A stretch of DNA of 64,000 bases, from NCBI GenBank assembly GCA_028875875.1, contig JAGWUV010000003.1, positions 1 through 64,000 on the forward strand, read 5' to 3'. The stretch is from Bacteroidota bacterium. Its GTDB lineage: Bacteria > Bacteroidota > Bacteroidia > Chitinophagales > Chitinophagaceae. Under the pieces are notes generated by a model. The model was not told where the DNA came from and ran no database searches. It saw nothing but the letters and a program-made list of their open reading frames with translations. Positions within the stretch are counted from its first letter, which is position 1. Each line of letters begins with the position of its first letter. The position numbers were made by a program, and so were the translations under genes. Positions 1 through 9,138 of this stretch are shown here, one piece after another.

Positions 1-1
1 T

Positions 2-199
2 ATTATGGTACAGCTACCTGCAGGAACAGCTAATTACACGATTCAGGTAAGGGACATGGAAGGTAGGTCAGTGATGCAGGTTAATGGAAACGGAGGAAAT
101 ACAGTGAAGTTACCGGTAAGTGGCTATAGCAGGGGATATTACGTGGTAAGTGTGAGCAATGGACAAACTGTTACAAGTCAAAAAGTTTTGAAAAATTAA
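2..199 (+). CDS. C-terminal end of a T9SS-exported protein (type A sorting domain), partial
   Basis: Only the last 65 codons are inside the window; the frame is open to the left edge, so the true start lies outside. The visible part looks like a type IX secretion C-terminal sorting domain: alternating beta strands, a YTIQVRDMEGRSV segment, a GYSRGYYVVSV segment (the usual G-x-Y-x-V pattern) and a short basic tail ending KVLKN. In this family the domain is recognised by the T9SS translocon and removed while the cargo goes to the surface or medium. porQ, a T9SS component, lies at 59.5 kb in the same window. The nature of the cargo domain cannot be told from here. Confidence 0.8.
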   Translation: MMVQLPAGTANYTIQVRDMEGRSVMQVNGNGGNTVKLPVSGYSRGYYVVSVSNGQTVTSQKVLKN

Positions 200-210
200 A
201 AACAATTACA

Positions 211-405
211 TTGAAAAAAATAATAAATATTCAAACATTGTTGATACTGGCAATTTTAGTGCTTCCTGTATTGGCACACGCACAAACAGACCCGGGCGCA
301 GATCCCGAAAGTGCCCCAATAGATGGAGGTCTATCAATTCTGATCGCCGGAGGTGTGGGTTATGGTATTAAAAAGATAAAAAATAAGATTCAACAAGATA
401 AATAA
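211..405 (+). CDS. Small exported protein with PID-type C-terminal tail
   Basis: A 64-residue protein starting at a TTG codon 11 bp after the preceding gene. It has a signal peptide (basic KK, hydrophobic residues about 8-22, AHA-Q cleavage around residue 25), then an acidic DPGADPES linker, PIDGG at 36-40, a short hydrophobic glycine-rich stretch LSILIAGGVGYG and a lysine-rich end. This architecture matches the short Bacteroidota proteins that, as I recall, carry the name PID-CTERM, a putative sorting signal resembling PEP-CTERM in layout (motif, hydrophobic helix, basic tail). Function is unknown. Its place directly behind a T9SS cargo gene suggests co-transcription. The alternative is a small membrane peptide with no sorting role. 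Confidence 0.7.
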   Translation: MKKIINIQTLLILAILVLPVLAHAQTDPGADPESAPIDGGLSILIAGGVGYGIKKIKNKIQQDK

Positions 406-431
406 ACATTCAATAATATAACTGAATGACT

Positions 432-466
432 AATGGCAATTCTCATAGAGGGAGTTGCCATTTTCA
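432..466 (+). terminator. Rho-independent terminator
   Basis: AATGGCAA (432-439) pairs with TTGCCATT (455-462) around a 15-nt loop and is followed by TTTTC. It closes the transcript of the two small genes to its left. Confidence 0.7.
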
Positions 467-1149
467 ATAGTAGATCTAAAAAATTTAACTCATCATAAAA
501 GAGACAGTACTAAGCTACAACATGATAGAATACTATTATTTCGTTACTCTCACTCCGCTCTACAAAACTTACAACTTCAAAAGTACCTTATTGTTGCTTA
601 CAGTAACACCTACCATCGCAGGCTCGCCGGCCCACAACATGGGCTAAGATTGACAATACTTTTTTCCAGCGAAAAAAATATAATAGCCGAAGGCTATAGC
701 ATGAAGCTTTCGAAGCTACCTGCTCCGAAGCGCATATATACATGGAAACAGTCGACTATCAACGGTTGATGTACAACAGTTCAGTTCCTCCTTTCAATAT
801 CTATCATTATTTGCTAAGTTTTGCCATAATCATAATGTTTTGAGGTAATAATTTAAGTAAAGCCGGGATTAAACGCAGTTTAAAATGAGTACATTTTTAA
901 TACAAACCAAATTGAAGGCATATATAAACCATATCTTTAAAGAGTTGGGATATATATGAGACATATATGGCTTGTATATGGGATATATATGACTTATTGA
1001 GGGTTTTGGATCGAAGAAAGGTCTTTCTGACAAGGACGCTATTTTAGGGTAGATGCCATCAAACTATTGAAAAGTGCTGCTGATAGTTTGAATAATCTTC
1101 TAACTCCTTTACAAGTCTAAAGCTGAATCAGCATAGGGCATACAAAAGC

Positions 1150-1188
1150 AAATCCCCTGCTTCTTTTGAGCAAGATGCAGGGGATTTA
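1150..1188 (-). terminator. Rho-independent terminator of hscA
   Basis: On the plus strand AAATCCCCTGC (1150-1160) pairs with GCAGGGGATTT (1177-1187). Read on the minus strand it lies about 25 nt after the hscA stop codon and ends in a short T-run followed by GCTTTTG. Confidence 0.75.
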
Positions 1189-1212
1189 ACTAATCACCGG
1201 AATAAAAAGCAA

Positions 1213-3069
1213 TTATATTGTTTTCCCCTTCAACGCTCCGCTTACGGCTGCATCCATGGCACGTTCGGCGAAGGGACGGGTTATTTCATTCAACTCTTCC
1301 ACTTTTTTGTGGATGAGGTCTTTATCCTCCATAGTTAATGCTAATTGCAAAGCCTGCATCGCCTGTGCCGTGGTGATCATCTCCTCTGGCGCTATGATCG
1401 ATGAATTTTTAGTAAGGAACTTCTCTGTTACTTCCAGGATCTGCTCGCCTTCTGTCCTGGCTTCTACCAATGCCCTTGTGGCGATATCATCCTTTGCGTG
1501 AGTGATGCTATCCATCAACATTTGCTCTACTTCTTCATCCGTTAACCCATATTGCGGTTTCACTTCAATGCTTTGCTCTACCCCACTTCTCAGTTCTTTG
1601 GCTTTCACCACCAGAATACCATCTGCATTGATCAAAAAGCTCACTTCCACTTTGGGTAACCCGGCAGGCATACCTGGAATACCGGTAAGGTTAAATTCGG
1701 CCAGCTTACGATTATCTTTCACCAGGTCTCTTTCTCCCTGGTAAACAGAGATACGCATAGCACTCTGCCCATCTTTCTGCGTAGTATATTGTCTTCCCAC
1801 TTTTGTAGGGATCTTGGAATTACGGGGAATCAGTACATCCATGAGCCCGCCCATGGTTTCAATACCAAGGCTTAACGGTGTGATATCCAGTAACAAAAAC
1901 TCTTTGTTGTTACCGGCTAAAATATCGGCTTGAACGGCAGCACCCAAGGCCACTACTTCATCGGGATTTACCTCATCATGTACAGGCTTGCCAAAGAAAT
2001 TGCTTACAGCATTCTTCACTGCAGGAACACGGGTACTACCACCTACCATTACCACGGTATCAATATCTGCTGCATTAAGTTTTGCATCTTGTAAAGATTG
2101 CTTACAACATTGCAATGTTTTATCGAGTAAAGGTTGTATGAGTGATTCAAAGGTTGCTTTCGAAATGGCAAGTGTATCACCGTTCCATTCTACGGAAAAA
2201 GTATCACTATTGCTCAAATGCTTTTTGGCTTCTTCTGCCCGCAACCGCAGTCCTTGTGCCAATTCTTTATTGGCCTTCAGTTCATCCTGCGTAATACCGA
2301 ATTCCTGCATCCAGTATTGCACAATGGCCCGGTCGAAATCATCACCACCCAAATAGGTATCTCCGTTGGTGCTGAGCACTTCGAAAATGCCGTTGGAAAT
2401 CTTCAAAATAGAAATATCGAAAGTGCCGCCGCCGAGATCGTACACAGCCACAGTTTTATCTTCTTCTTTATGCAAACCCAATCCATAAGCCAGCGCTGCT
2501 GCCGTAGGTTCATTCACAATACGCAGCACATCCAGCCCTGCTAATTTTCCTGCATCTCTTGTAGCCTGGCGTTGTGCATCATTGAAATAGGCAGGCACAG
2601 TGATCACCGCTTTCGTAACCGGTGTTTTTAAAATATGCTCTGCTCTTGCTTTCAGTTCTTTTAAAATGAAAGAGGATAATTCAATGGGCGAATAGAATTT
2701 CTCACCCACCTGCACCTTCACCAAACGATCGGTATCATCGTCGATTACTTTATACGTAAAGAAGGAAGCATGCTCTTTAATATCGTTATAATTCTTACCC
2801 ATCAGTCGTTTAGCACTGAAGATGGTATTTTGCGTATCCGTTTCTAAGTATGTTTTGGCTGTTTCCCCCACTTCTGCATTTCCCCATGCATCGAAGTGGA
2901 TCACACTTGGCACCAGGCTACTGCTGTTATGTTCTTTCAGTGCCACAGGATTTTTTGATTCGGGATGAATGATGGCTACCAGGCTATTGGTAGTTCCCAA
3001 ATCAATGCCTACGATCATTTCAGACTGCTGCAAACTTCCCGTTGCGATATTGATACCTATTTTAGCCAC
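1213..3069 (-). CDS. hscA: Hsp70-family Fe-S cluster assembly chaperone HscA
   Basis: A 618-residue Hsp70. The N-terminal ATPase shows [12 protein letters not shown] at about 21-32, a YDLGGGTFD phosphate-2 loop near 210 and [13 protein letters not shown] near 335. The linker/substrate-binding part [16 protein letters not shown], then PRNSKIPT and [11 protein letters not shown], follows E. coli HscA closely and differs from DnaK (no long C-terminal EEVD-like tail; length 618 against 616 for HscA). HscA works with HscB to release Fe-S clusters from the IscU scaffold in the cytoplasm. The 17-residue extension before the ATPase resembles the one in HscA. None of iscU, hscB or fdx is next to it; the only possible partner in the window is the cysteine desulfurase at 13.4 kb. 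Confidence 0.9.
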   Translation of the reverse strand: MAKIGINIATGSLQQSEMIVGIDLGTTNSLVAIIHPESKNPVALKEHNSSSLVPSVIHFDAWGNAEVGETAKTYLETDTQNTIFSAKRLMGKNYNDIKEHASFFTYKVIDDDTDRLVKVQVGEKFYSPIELSSFILKELKARAEHILKTPVTKAVITVPAYFNDAQRQATRDAGKLAGLDVLRIVNEPTAAALAYGLGLHKEEDKTVAVYDLGGGTFDISILKISNGIFEVLSTNGDTYLGGDDFDRAIVQYWMQEFGITQDELKANKELAQGLRLRAEEAKKHLSNSDTFSVEWNGDTLAISKATFESLIQPLLDKTLQCCKQSLQDAKLNAADIDTVVMVGGSTRVPAVKNAVSNFFGKPVHDEVNPDEVVALGAAVQADILAGNNKEFLLLDITPLSLGIETMGGLMDVLIPRNSKIPTKVGRQYTTQKDGQSAMRISVYQGERDLVKDNRKLAEFNLTGIPGMPAGLPKVEVSFLINADGILVVKAKELRSGVEQSIEVKPQYGLTDEEVEQMLMDSITHAKDDIATRALVEARTEGEQILEVTEKFLTKNSSIIAPEEMITTAQAMQALQLALTMEDKDLIHKKVEELNEITRPFAERAMDAAVSGALKGKTI

Positions 3070-3325
3070 GACTAATAAATTATTTTATGGATTCAAGATA
3101 AACCGGTCAAAAATAAAACAATGAAAACAGAGGCAGATTACGAATTGCGGATTATCGGATTGAAGTATTTCTTCATTCTATCATTCACTCCTTGCTTTTG
3201 AGTCTTTGGCATATGGTCTTTGGTCTTTAGCAGTTGCCCACGACTTATTCACTATTCACTACTTACTATTCGCTCCTCGTCTTTTTACCTCTCTTCCTTT
3301 ATGCCTCCTTGCCTATTACCTCCTC

Positions 3326-3703
3326 CTACACTTCCACCACCCTTGTCTTGCTCAGGTAATCATGCAAAGGCATATCCAGGAAAGGAATGAAAAAGGGATC
3401 GATCACAGTTAACCTTACCAGGCTTCTGAATAGGATGACCGCCAGGCCCGGTTTCTGGTTTTGCAGGTCCACCACCTTGGAATAACTCAGCCATTTGCCG
3501 GGTGTTCTTCCCCATATTGATTCACAAAAGGTATAATACAGCGCCAGCGCCAGCGCAAAAAATACACCAAAGTTGAACATGTGTATGCTATAATAAAAAA
3601 CATACCAACGCCAGATATGATGTATGATGTAGGCGATCCAAAAAATAATGAAAGTATCTGCCAGAAAATTTAAAACTCTTGAGCCGATTCCTATTGTACG
3701 CAT
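3326..3703 (-). CDS. RDD family membrane protein
   Basis: A 125-residue inner-membrane protein with about three hydrophobic segments (residues 13-35, 43-63 and near 85-105). It carries the RDD hallmarks: an Arg in the N-terminal part ([16 protein letters not shown], Arg-Asp spacing), then the [15 protein letters not shown] motif after the second helix. The function of RDD proteins is not settled; some have been linked to ion or osmolyte transport. It is slightly short for the family. The start is 42 bp from the tyrS start on the other strand, and the two share a small divergent control region. Confidence 0.85.
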   Translation of the reverse strand: MRTIGIGSRVLNFLADTFIIFWIAYIIHHIWRWYVFYYSIHMFNFGVFFALALALYYTFCESIWGRTPGKWLSYSKVVDLQNQKPGLAVILFRSLVRLTVIDPFFIPFLDMPLHDYLSKTRVVEV

Positions 3704-3720
3704 GATGCAAAATTAGTGGT

Positions 3721-3728
3721 TACTTTTG
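3721..3728 (+). promoter_or_regulatory. -7 box of tyrS promoter
   Basis: TACTTTTG fits the Bacteroidota TAnnTTTG box. It lies 17 nt before ATG 3746 and downstream of the alternative ATG at 3716, so that upstream ATG would not be on the transcript. No clear -33 TTTG is seen. Confidence 0.55.
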
Positions 3729-3745
3729 CCGCAAATTACAGATTC

Positions 3746-5029
3746 ATGAATTTGATTGAAGAATTAAGATGGAGGGGCATGATACAGGATATAATGCCCG
3801 GAACGGAAGAGCAATTGAATAAGGAAATGACGAGTGCTTATATTGGTTTCGATCCAACGGCTGATAGCTTACATATCGGCAGCCTGGTTCCTATTTTGTT
3901 ACTGGTGCATTTACAGCGTGCCGGTCATAAACCTTATGCCCTTGTAGGCGGGGCCACCGGTATGGTGGGCGACCCCAGCGGTAAAAGTGAGGAAAGGAAT
4001 TTATTGAGTGAAGAAGTTTTGCAACATAACCAGGCCTGCGTAAAAGCGCAACTGGAAAGGTTTTTAGATTTTGATGAAAGCAAGTCCAATGCGGCGGTAA
4101 TGGTGAATAACTATGATTGGTTCAAAGATTTTACATTCCTTCATTTCATCCGTGATGTGGGTAAACACATCACCGTTAACTACATGATGGCGAAGGATAG
4201 TGTAAAGAAAAGACTGGAAGGAGAATCGGGGATGAGCTTCACAGAATTCACCTACCAGTTGGTACAGGGCTACGATTTTTACTGGCTGTACACACATAAG
4301 AACTGTAAACTACAGATGGGGGGCAGCGATCAATGGGGTAATATTGTTACCGGTACAGAACTGATCCGTAGAAAAGCAGGCGGCGAAGCTTTTGCTTTTA
4401 CTTGTCCGCTTATTACCAAAGCCGATGGCGGTAAATTCGGGAAAACAGAAAAAGGCAACGTATGGTTAGATGCGAAGAAAACATCGCCTTACCAGTTTTA
4501 CCAGTTCTGGCTGAATGCAAGTGATGAGGATGCAAAGAAATGGATCAAGATATTTACCCTGCTCCCTAAAGAAGAAATTGAACAATTATTAGCTGAACAC
4601 GAAACGGCTCCTCACCTGAGAGCATTGCAAAAGAAACTGGCTGAGCAACTGACAACCTTTGTACATAGCAAAGAAGACTATGAGTTTGCAGTAAAAGCCA
4701 GTGAAATATTGTTCAGCAACGATACCGCTGAAATATTGCAAAGCCTGAATGAAGAGCAATTGTTGCAGGTGATGGAAGGGGTGCCCAGCGTAGAAGTAAA
4801 CAAGGCAGAACTTACGGTAGGTTATGACCTGGTAAGTTTTTTAGCCGATACGAAAATATTTCCGAGCAAAGGAGAAGCCCGTAAAATGTGGCAGGGCGGT
4901 GGGATCAGTATCAATAAAATTAAAGTGGGTAACGAAAAAACAACTGTTACTGAAGCTGATCTTTTGCAAAACAAATACCTGCTGGTACAAAAAGGAAAGA
5001 AAAACTATAATCTTGTTATTGCTAAATAA
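3746..5029 (+). CDS. tyrS: Tyrosyl-tRNA synthetase
   Basis: Class I aminoacyl-tRNA synthetase that attaches tyrosine to tRNA-Tyr in the cytoplasm. From ATG 3746 it is 427 residues, the usual length. HIGS at 43-46 is the HIGH signature, GGSDQWGN is the tyrosine-binding region, and KFGKT stands in for KMSKS. The C-terminal 70 residues form an S4 RNA-binding domain ([20 protein letters not shown] onwards). An in-frame ATG at 3716 would add ten residues, but the promoter box at 3721 and homologous N-termini favour 3746. The gene is monocistronic, ending at a strong hairpin shared with the convergent hydrolase gene. Confidence 0.95.
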   Translation: MNLIEELRWRGMIQDIMPGTEEQLNKEMTSAYIGFDPTADSLHIGSLVPILLLVHLQRAGHKPYALVGGATGMVGDPSGKSEERNLLSEEVLQHNQACVKAQLERFLDFDESKSNAAVMVNNYDWFKDFTFLHFIRDVGKHITVNYMMAKDSVKKRLEGESGMSFTEFTYQLVQGYDFYWLYTHKNCKLQMGGSDQWGNIVTGTELIRRKAGGEAFAFTCPLITKADGGKFGKTEKGNVWLDAKKTSPYQFYQFWLNASDEDAKKWIKIFTLLPKEEIEQLLAEHETAPHLRALQKKLAEQLTTFVHSKEDYEFAVKASEILFSNDTAEILQSLNEEQLLQVMEGVPSVEVNKAELTVGYDLVSFLADTKIFPSKGEARKMWQGGGISINKIKVGNEKTTVTEADLLQNKYLLVQKGKKNYNLVIAK

Positions 5030-5038
5030 ATCTTACAG

Positions 5039-5070
5039 TGTTCCGGGTTATAACTTAATAACCCGGAACA
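5039..5070. terminator. Bidirectional hairpin between convergent genes
   Basis: A perfect 13-bp stem, TGTTCCGGGTTAT / ATAACCCGGAACA, with a 6-nt loop sits between the stops of tyrS and the SGNH hydrolase. The T-runs on either side are short, so it may protect 3' ends as much as terminate. Confidence 0.65.
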
Positions 5071-5079
5071 TTTAATGTA

Positions 5080-5760
5080 TTACTTCACTGCTTTGATCGC
5101 ATTCCACATTGCCTCTGCCACCAGTTCATTACCTGTAGCATTCAAATGCACCCTATCTACCGTTAAAATACCTTTCTCTGCATTGGTTGTATTGTGCTGA
5201 AGATTATAGTCGATAAACATTTTTCGCAGATCAATTAAGGGAAGGTTTTCCTGAGCAGCAAAGCTTCTGATCCAATGGCTGTATTGGTTCATATCGCCAT
5301 CCTGCTGGTTGCTGTTGTCTGTTTTCTCTCCAATAACGGCCGGTGTACAAAGAATTACTTTGATATTAGCAGCCTGTAATTTTCTTACGATCGCCTGGTA
5401 AAACTTTCCAAACTTATCATAATCGGTTCCTGTGCCGGATGATGTTTTGTGCCATACATCATTCACACCAATATAAATCACCACAATATCAGGTGATTTA
5501 GCCAGCACGTCTTCTTCCAGTCGCAAATACAAATCGTACACTTTATTACCGCTGATGCCTGCGCCTATCGTTTCATATTTATCATTCAATCCTTCCGCAC
5601 TGATCATAGAATCAATTCTTTTGATATAGCCGCCCGGGTTTACGGCAGCCTGTGTGATAGAATCGCCAAAGAACAAAACCTTCTTCTTTTTAGTGGATGT
5701 GTAAGACATGAGAATCGTAGACATAACAAATAATGCAAGCAATAGCAATTTAGAGGTCAT
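5080..5760 (-). CDS. SGNH/GDSL-family hydrolase, exported
   Basis: A 226-residue protein with a signal peptide (hydrophobic residues 5-19; a Lys cluster 24-27 follows). SGNH blocks are in order: block I FFGDSIT with catalytic Ser34, block II Gly in AGISGNKV, block III GVND near residue 98, and block V DRVHLN near 202-207 with the Asp/His pair. Members hydrolyse ester bonds in lipids, acetylated glycans or peptidoglycan; the substrate cannot be read from sequence. It probably acts in the periplasm. It is convergent with tyrS and not in an operon. Confidence 0.85.
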   Translation of the reverse strand: MTSKLLLLALFVMSTILMSYTSTKKKKVLFFGDSITQAAVNPGGYIKRIDSMISAEGLNDKYETIGAGISGNKVYDLYLRLEEDVLAKSPDIVVIYIGVNDVWHKTSSGTGTDYDKFGKFYQAIVRKLQAANIKVILCTPAVIGEKTDNSNQQDGDMNQYSHWIRSFAAQENLPLIDLRKMFIDYNLQHNTTNAEKGILTVDRVHLNATGNELVAEAMWNAIKAVK

Positions 5761-5855
5761 AATAAATGATTTTGCTAAAGATAAGTCAACATTCCATTTC
5801 GTTAATGAAGGAATAAATTGGTATGGATTCAGGGAACGATTTGCATCTTTACAGT

Positions 5856-6275
5856 ATGAAAATATTCTTCTCTTTTATTATTACCCTTTTTTGCCTTGGG
5901 GCAAAGGCCAGCGATACTACCAGTGTACGTGTTAATTTCAGTCACAATTCCTTTGCATTAGATTCTACTGCAAAAGCTATACTGAATGATGTTTGCCCGG
6001 ATGATAGTACCATTACTTTAAGAAGAATTGCCATCTACACTTATCGGGATGTTGATGCGAAGAAAAAGGATAAAAAGAATATCGCTTTGAAAAGGGCCGC
6101 TGTGGTAAAAAATTACCTGCTTGAAAAAGGACTGGACGATGCAATGATTACTACCGAAAAGACTATGAGCGGTACCAAGGAAGAACAGGATTCAGTGATG
6201 GTACTGATTGAATACGATGCCCAGGTGATCGAGCAAACCATTATACTTCCTGCAAGAAAGAAAAAAGAGGACTAA
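5856..6275 (+). CDS. Exported protein with OmpA-like C-terminal fold
   Basis: From ATG 5856 it has 139 residues: a signal peptide of about 18 residues (ending CLGAKAS) and one domain. VNFSHNSFALDSTAKAIL and then LKRAAVVKNYLLEKGL, about 45 residues later, match the beginning and the helix of OmpA-like peptidoglycan-binding domains. The central TD..G motif is replaced by YTYRDVDAKKK, so peptidoglycan binding is doubtful. An upstream in-frame start at 5823 would place extra residues ahead of the signal peptide and is less likely. No neighbour points to a pathway. Confidence 0.65.
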   Translation: MKIFFSFIITLFCLGAKASDTTSVRVNFSHNSFALDSTAKAILNDVCPDDSTITLRRIAIYTYRDVDAKKKDKKNIALKRAAVVKNYLLEKGLDDAMITTEKTMSGTKEEQDSVMVLIEYDAQVIEQTIILPARKKKED

Positions 6276-6316
6276 AAAAGAATGTGGAAAGATTATTGCC
6301 CATTTCTTCAATTTTT

Positions 6317-6348
6317 TTTGGAACATTTTTAGTCGCCCCCTATTTTTG
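6317..6348 (+). promoter_or_regulatory. Promoter of tRNA-Gln
   Basis: TTTG (6317-6320), 20 bp, TATTTTTG (6341-6348): a near-ideal Bacteroidota -33/-7 pair placed 28 nt before the mature tRNA 5' end. Confidence 0.75.
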
Positions 6349-6376
6349 CACCCCAATCAGAAATGATTTACAGGAT

Positions 6377-6447
6377 TGGGTTATGGTGTAACGGTAGCAC
6401 TACAGATTTTGGTTCTGTCTGTCTAGGTTCGAATCCTAGTAACCCAA
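6377..6447 (+). tRNA. tRNA-Gln (anticodon TTG)
   Basis: A full cloverleaf can be drawn: acceptor TGGGTTA/TAACCCA with the U1-A72 pair typical of tRNA-Gln, D arm GTG/CAC, anticodon stem ACAGA/TCTGT with loop TTTTGGT (anticodon TTG at 6409-6411), T arm CTAGG/CCTAG with loop TTCGAAT, discriminator A. The 3' CCA is not encoded. Confidence 0.95.
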
Positions 6448-6449
6448 CA

Positions 6450-6478
6450 AAAAGCTTTGCAAACGCAAAGCTTTTTTA
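6450..6478 (+). terminator. Terminator of tRNA-Gln
   Basis: AAAGCTTTGC / GCAAAGCTTT with a 3-4 nt loop followed by TTTTATT, directly after the tRNA. Confidence 0.85.
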
Positions 6479-6674
6479 TTTCCATCTCTATCTTCCGTAT
6501 CACTTCATTTTACAAAAAAAGAATTGAGTGTTTCAGGCCAAGCGCTTCAGCTGCTTGGGTCTTATAATCATTATCATTATTTCTCCTTCAAGGCCGGGAG
6601 ACCGTCATTTTTGAAGCAGGCCGTTTATTATTAAAGATTAGAATCATGGTGTTGATTTTACCTGATCCAAAATA

Positions 6675-6706
6675 AAAATCCATCCGAACTAATCGGATGG
6701 ATTTCA
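6675..6706 (-). terminator. Terminator of the M1 peptidase transcript
   Basis: AAATCCATCCGA / TCGGATGGATTT with a short loop (ACTAA), 25 nt past the stop of the minus-strand peptidase gene; on that strand it is followed by TTTATTTTGG. The rest of 6479-6730 shows nothing recognisable. Confidence 0.75.
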
Positions 6707-6730
6707 CTTATAAAAATAAAACCAATGGCA

Positions 6731-9118
6731 CTATTTACCGGAACCTAATTTTTGCATGGGATTAACGCCCATACTTGGATTCCTTCGGTTCATACTTCCG
6801 GCTTTGAACAACTGGAACTTAGTAGGTTCATCCACTTTAGGCCAGTTATTGTTGCTTTCATCAATATCAGCTGTTTCACGCATAGGATCCAGCTTAATGC
6901 TTACCGCTTTTTTATTGGTTACGAAAACCTTGGTCACTTTGTTTTCATTCTTCCTCCATATTTGTGCTGCTATTCTTTCATCCTGATAAGTACCATCTTC
7001 AAAATTGAAGCGTACAATAATTGGCATGATCAAGCCACCCTTATTACTGAACGTTACCTCGTACAAATGCAGGTTTTCATATTTGGCTTTTTCTTCCTCT
7101 GTTAAAGGTTCCGGCTTACCACCAAATGTTGGTGCAGGTACTTTTATGGCTGAATCGTAAGGGATCAGGCCCCTGTCGTATTTCCAGTAAAAATCACGCA
7201 AAGAAGTGTCAGCATCAGTTAAGAACACAATGCTTTTATCTTCCCTGTTCCTGATCTTGGAAACATCTTCAAAGGCATTCAGGATAGGCTTAGCCAGGCT
7301 CATCGGTGGCCTTCCGGCACCATTCATACCCACCATCGGTGCAGTTGCATTGGGATCGAATACTGCATGCTTCACTGTATCGATAGCAATATCGCATGGG
7401 TCTGTACCAAAGAACCATCCTCTCCAGTACCAATCTAAATCCTCAGCACTGGCATCTTCCATCGTCCTGAAGAAATCTGCCGGAGTAGGATGCTTGAATG
7501 CCCAACGCCTTGCATATTCTTTGAAGGCATAATCAAATAATTCACGGCCCATCACCGTTTCACGCAAAATATTCAATGCAGTAGAAGGTTTGGAATAGGC
7601 ATTTGGACCAAACTGTACAATATTCTCGCTATTCGTCATAATAGGTTCCAACTGGTCTTTCGGCAGTTTCATATAATCAGCGATCGTCCAGGCCGGGCCG
7701 CGACGGGAAGGGAATTTATTATCATACAACTCTTCTGTGAGGTATTCTACAAAAGTGTTCAATCCTTCATCCATCCAGGTCCATTGCCTTTCATCGCTGT
7801 TCACAATCATCGGGAAGAAATTATGGCCCACTTCATGAATGATTACCCCCAGCATTCCATTCTTTACATTCTCACTGTAGGTGCCATCTTTTTCGGTTCT
7901 GCCATAATTAAAACAGATCATCGGGTATTCCATACCATTGCTAGCCTCAATACTTTGTGCCACTGGGTAAGGGAATGGAATGGTGAACTTAGAATAGGAA
8001 CGAATGGTATGTGCTACAGTTTTGGTAGAGAACTTACGATACAAGCCATATGCCTCTTTACCATAAGCACTCATACACATGATCTTTTTGCCGTCGATTA
8101 CGGTTGGCATGGCATCCCAGATGAATTTCCTTGAAGAAGCCCAGGCAAAGTCACGCACATTAGACGCATTGAAAACCCAGGTTTTCCTTGCACTGCTTTT
8201 GGCAACTTCTGCTTTTTTTGCTTCATCGAGAGTTACCACTTCAACGGGTTCTTTGGCAGTTTGTGCTTTTTGCCAGCGGGCATATTGTGCTGAAGATAAC
8301 ACCTGCTGGTAGTTCTGGCACTGGCCTGTTGCCATTACCACATGATCGGCAGGAACCGTCATCTGTACTTTAAAATTACCGAAGGTTAAAGCGAATTCGC
8401 CTCTTCCTGTGAACTGGTGGTTTTGCCATCCCTGGAAATCACTGTACACGCACAAACGGGGATACCATTGTGTAATGGTGAACAGGTAATTACCATCTTC
8501 AGGAAAATATTCATAACCACCACGGCCGCCGAAGGTCATGCGGTCTGATATTTTATAACTCCAGTCTACTTTAAAAATAAACTGCTGACCGGGTTTGAGC
8601 GGTTGAGGTAATTCAACACGCATCATGGTTTTGTTAATGGTATAATGTAAGGCTTTGCCTGCAGCATCGGTGAGTCGGGCAATCTTATCACCATAACCAT
8701 TGTCTGTTTTAGCTTCCAGCATACGGTCAATGGCAGTTGTGGAAGCCATCCTTCTGTCTAAAGAACTTGATTCTTCATACCCTGAATTGTTTATAGAGCT
8801 ATGTTCATTCTCATCTAATTGCAGCCACAAATACGTGAGCACATCAGGAGAATTGTTGTAATAGGTAACTGTTTCACTCCCTGTTAACTTCAGATTTTTT
8901 TCATCCAGATCGCACTTGATATCGTAATCACAGCGCTGTTGCCAGTACTTGGGGCCGGGTGCTCCGCTGGCAGTTCGGTATTCATTGGGTGTGGGAAGAA
9001 TGGTACCCAGTTGCTCAAACTTATTACCGTGGTTTGAACCGGGATTGTTCATGATGTTCTGAGCCTGCGCAGTAACCAATGCCGACAACAGCACAAGGCT
9101 TAGTGCAATTTTTCTCAT
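6731..9118 (-). CDS. M1-family zinc metallopeptidase, exported
   Basis: A 795-residue protein with a signal peptide (residues 1-19, AQAQ end). The M1 (gluzincin) catalytic set is intact: HEVGH at 428-432 and the third zinc ligand Glu451 in WMDEG, with NGMEYP at about 394-399 in the place of the GAMEN exopeptidase motif. The N-terminal half is the M1 beta-sandwich domain; the C-terminal third is probably another beta domain. Such aminopeptidase-like enzymes act in the periplasm or outer envelope in peptide use. On the minus strand it follows the HupE/UreJ-like gene by 20 bp, so the two are probably one transcript. Confidence 0.9.
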   Translation of the reverse strand: MRKIALSLVLLSALVTAQAQNIMNNPGSNHGNKFEQLGTILPTPNEYRTASGAPGPKYWQQRCDYDIKCDLDEKNLKLTGSETVTYYNNSPDVLTYLWLQLDENEHSSINNSGYEESSSLDRRMASTTAIDRMLEAKTDNGYGDKIARLTDAAGKALHYTINKTMMRVELPQPLKPGQQFIFKVDWSYKISDRMTFGGRGGYEYFPEDGNYLFTITQWYPRLCVYSDFQGWQNHQFTGRGEFALTFGNFKVQMTVPADHVVMATGQCQNYQQVLSSAQYARWQKAQTAKEPVEVVTLDEAKKAEVAKSSARKTWVFNASNVRDFAWASSRKFIWDAMPTVIDGKKIMCMSAYGKEAYGLYRKFSTKTVAHTIRSYSKFTIPFPYPVAQSIEASNGMEYPMICFNYGRTEKDGTYSENVKNGMLGVIIHEVGHNFFPMIVNSDERQWTWMDEGLNTFVEYLTEELYDNKFPSRRGPAWTIADYMKLPKDQLEPIMTNSENIVQFGPNAYSKPSTALNILRETVMGRELFDYAFKEYARRWAFKHPTPADFFRTMEDASAEDLDWYWRGWFFGTDPCDIAIDTVKHAVFDPNATAPMVGMNGAGRPPMSLAKPILNAFEDVSKIRNREDKSIVFLTDADTSLRDFYWKYDRGLIPYDSAIKVPAPTFGGKPEPLTEEEKAKYENLHLYEVTFSNKGGLIMPIIVRFNFEDGTYQDERIAAQIWRKNENKVTKVFVTNKKAVSIKLDPMRETADIDESNNNWPKVDEPTKFQLFKAGSMNRRNPSMGVNPMQKLGSGK

Positions 9119-9138
9119 TGTAATAGATGGTTTTTATT

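Larger units (their letters stand above)
406..1212. other. Gene-poor 0.8 kb interval with short repeats and palindromes
   Basis: No convincing gene. A 104-codon open frame at 455-769 (+) has no recognisable domain, a low-complexity composition and starts inside the terminator hairpin, so I do not call it. Visible structure: ATAGCC-GAA-GGCTAT (683-697), AGCTT-TCG-AAGCT (704-716), ATCAAC-G-GTTGAT (758-770), and two exact GGGATATATATGA copies 33 bp apart (947-959 and 980-992) with further CATATATGG and GTATATGG variants between and around them. The right end holds the hscA terminator. Confidence 0.5.

Noticed and set aside
455-769. 104-codon open frame on the plus strand
   Set aside because: It starts within the terminator hairpin of the preceding gene, shows no domain or signal, has an amino-acid mix unlike its neighbours and contains several DNA palindromes; more likely non-coding.
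3100-3325. Near-tandem CTTTGG and ATTCACTA-type strings upstream of hscA
   Set aside because: They are short, imperfect and CT-rich; no consistent unit length, so not a CRISPR or true tandem repeat.
3206-3412. 68-codon open frame overlapping the end of the RDD gene
   Set aside because: It is antisense to the RDD gene for most of its informative length and its own part is low-complexity (CT-rich repeats).
6377-6447. tRNA-Gln as an integration site
   Set aside because: No integrase follows and no duplicate of the tRNA 3' end is seen within the next few kb.
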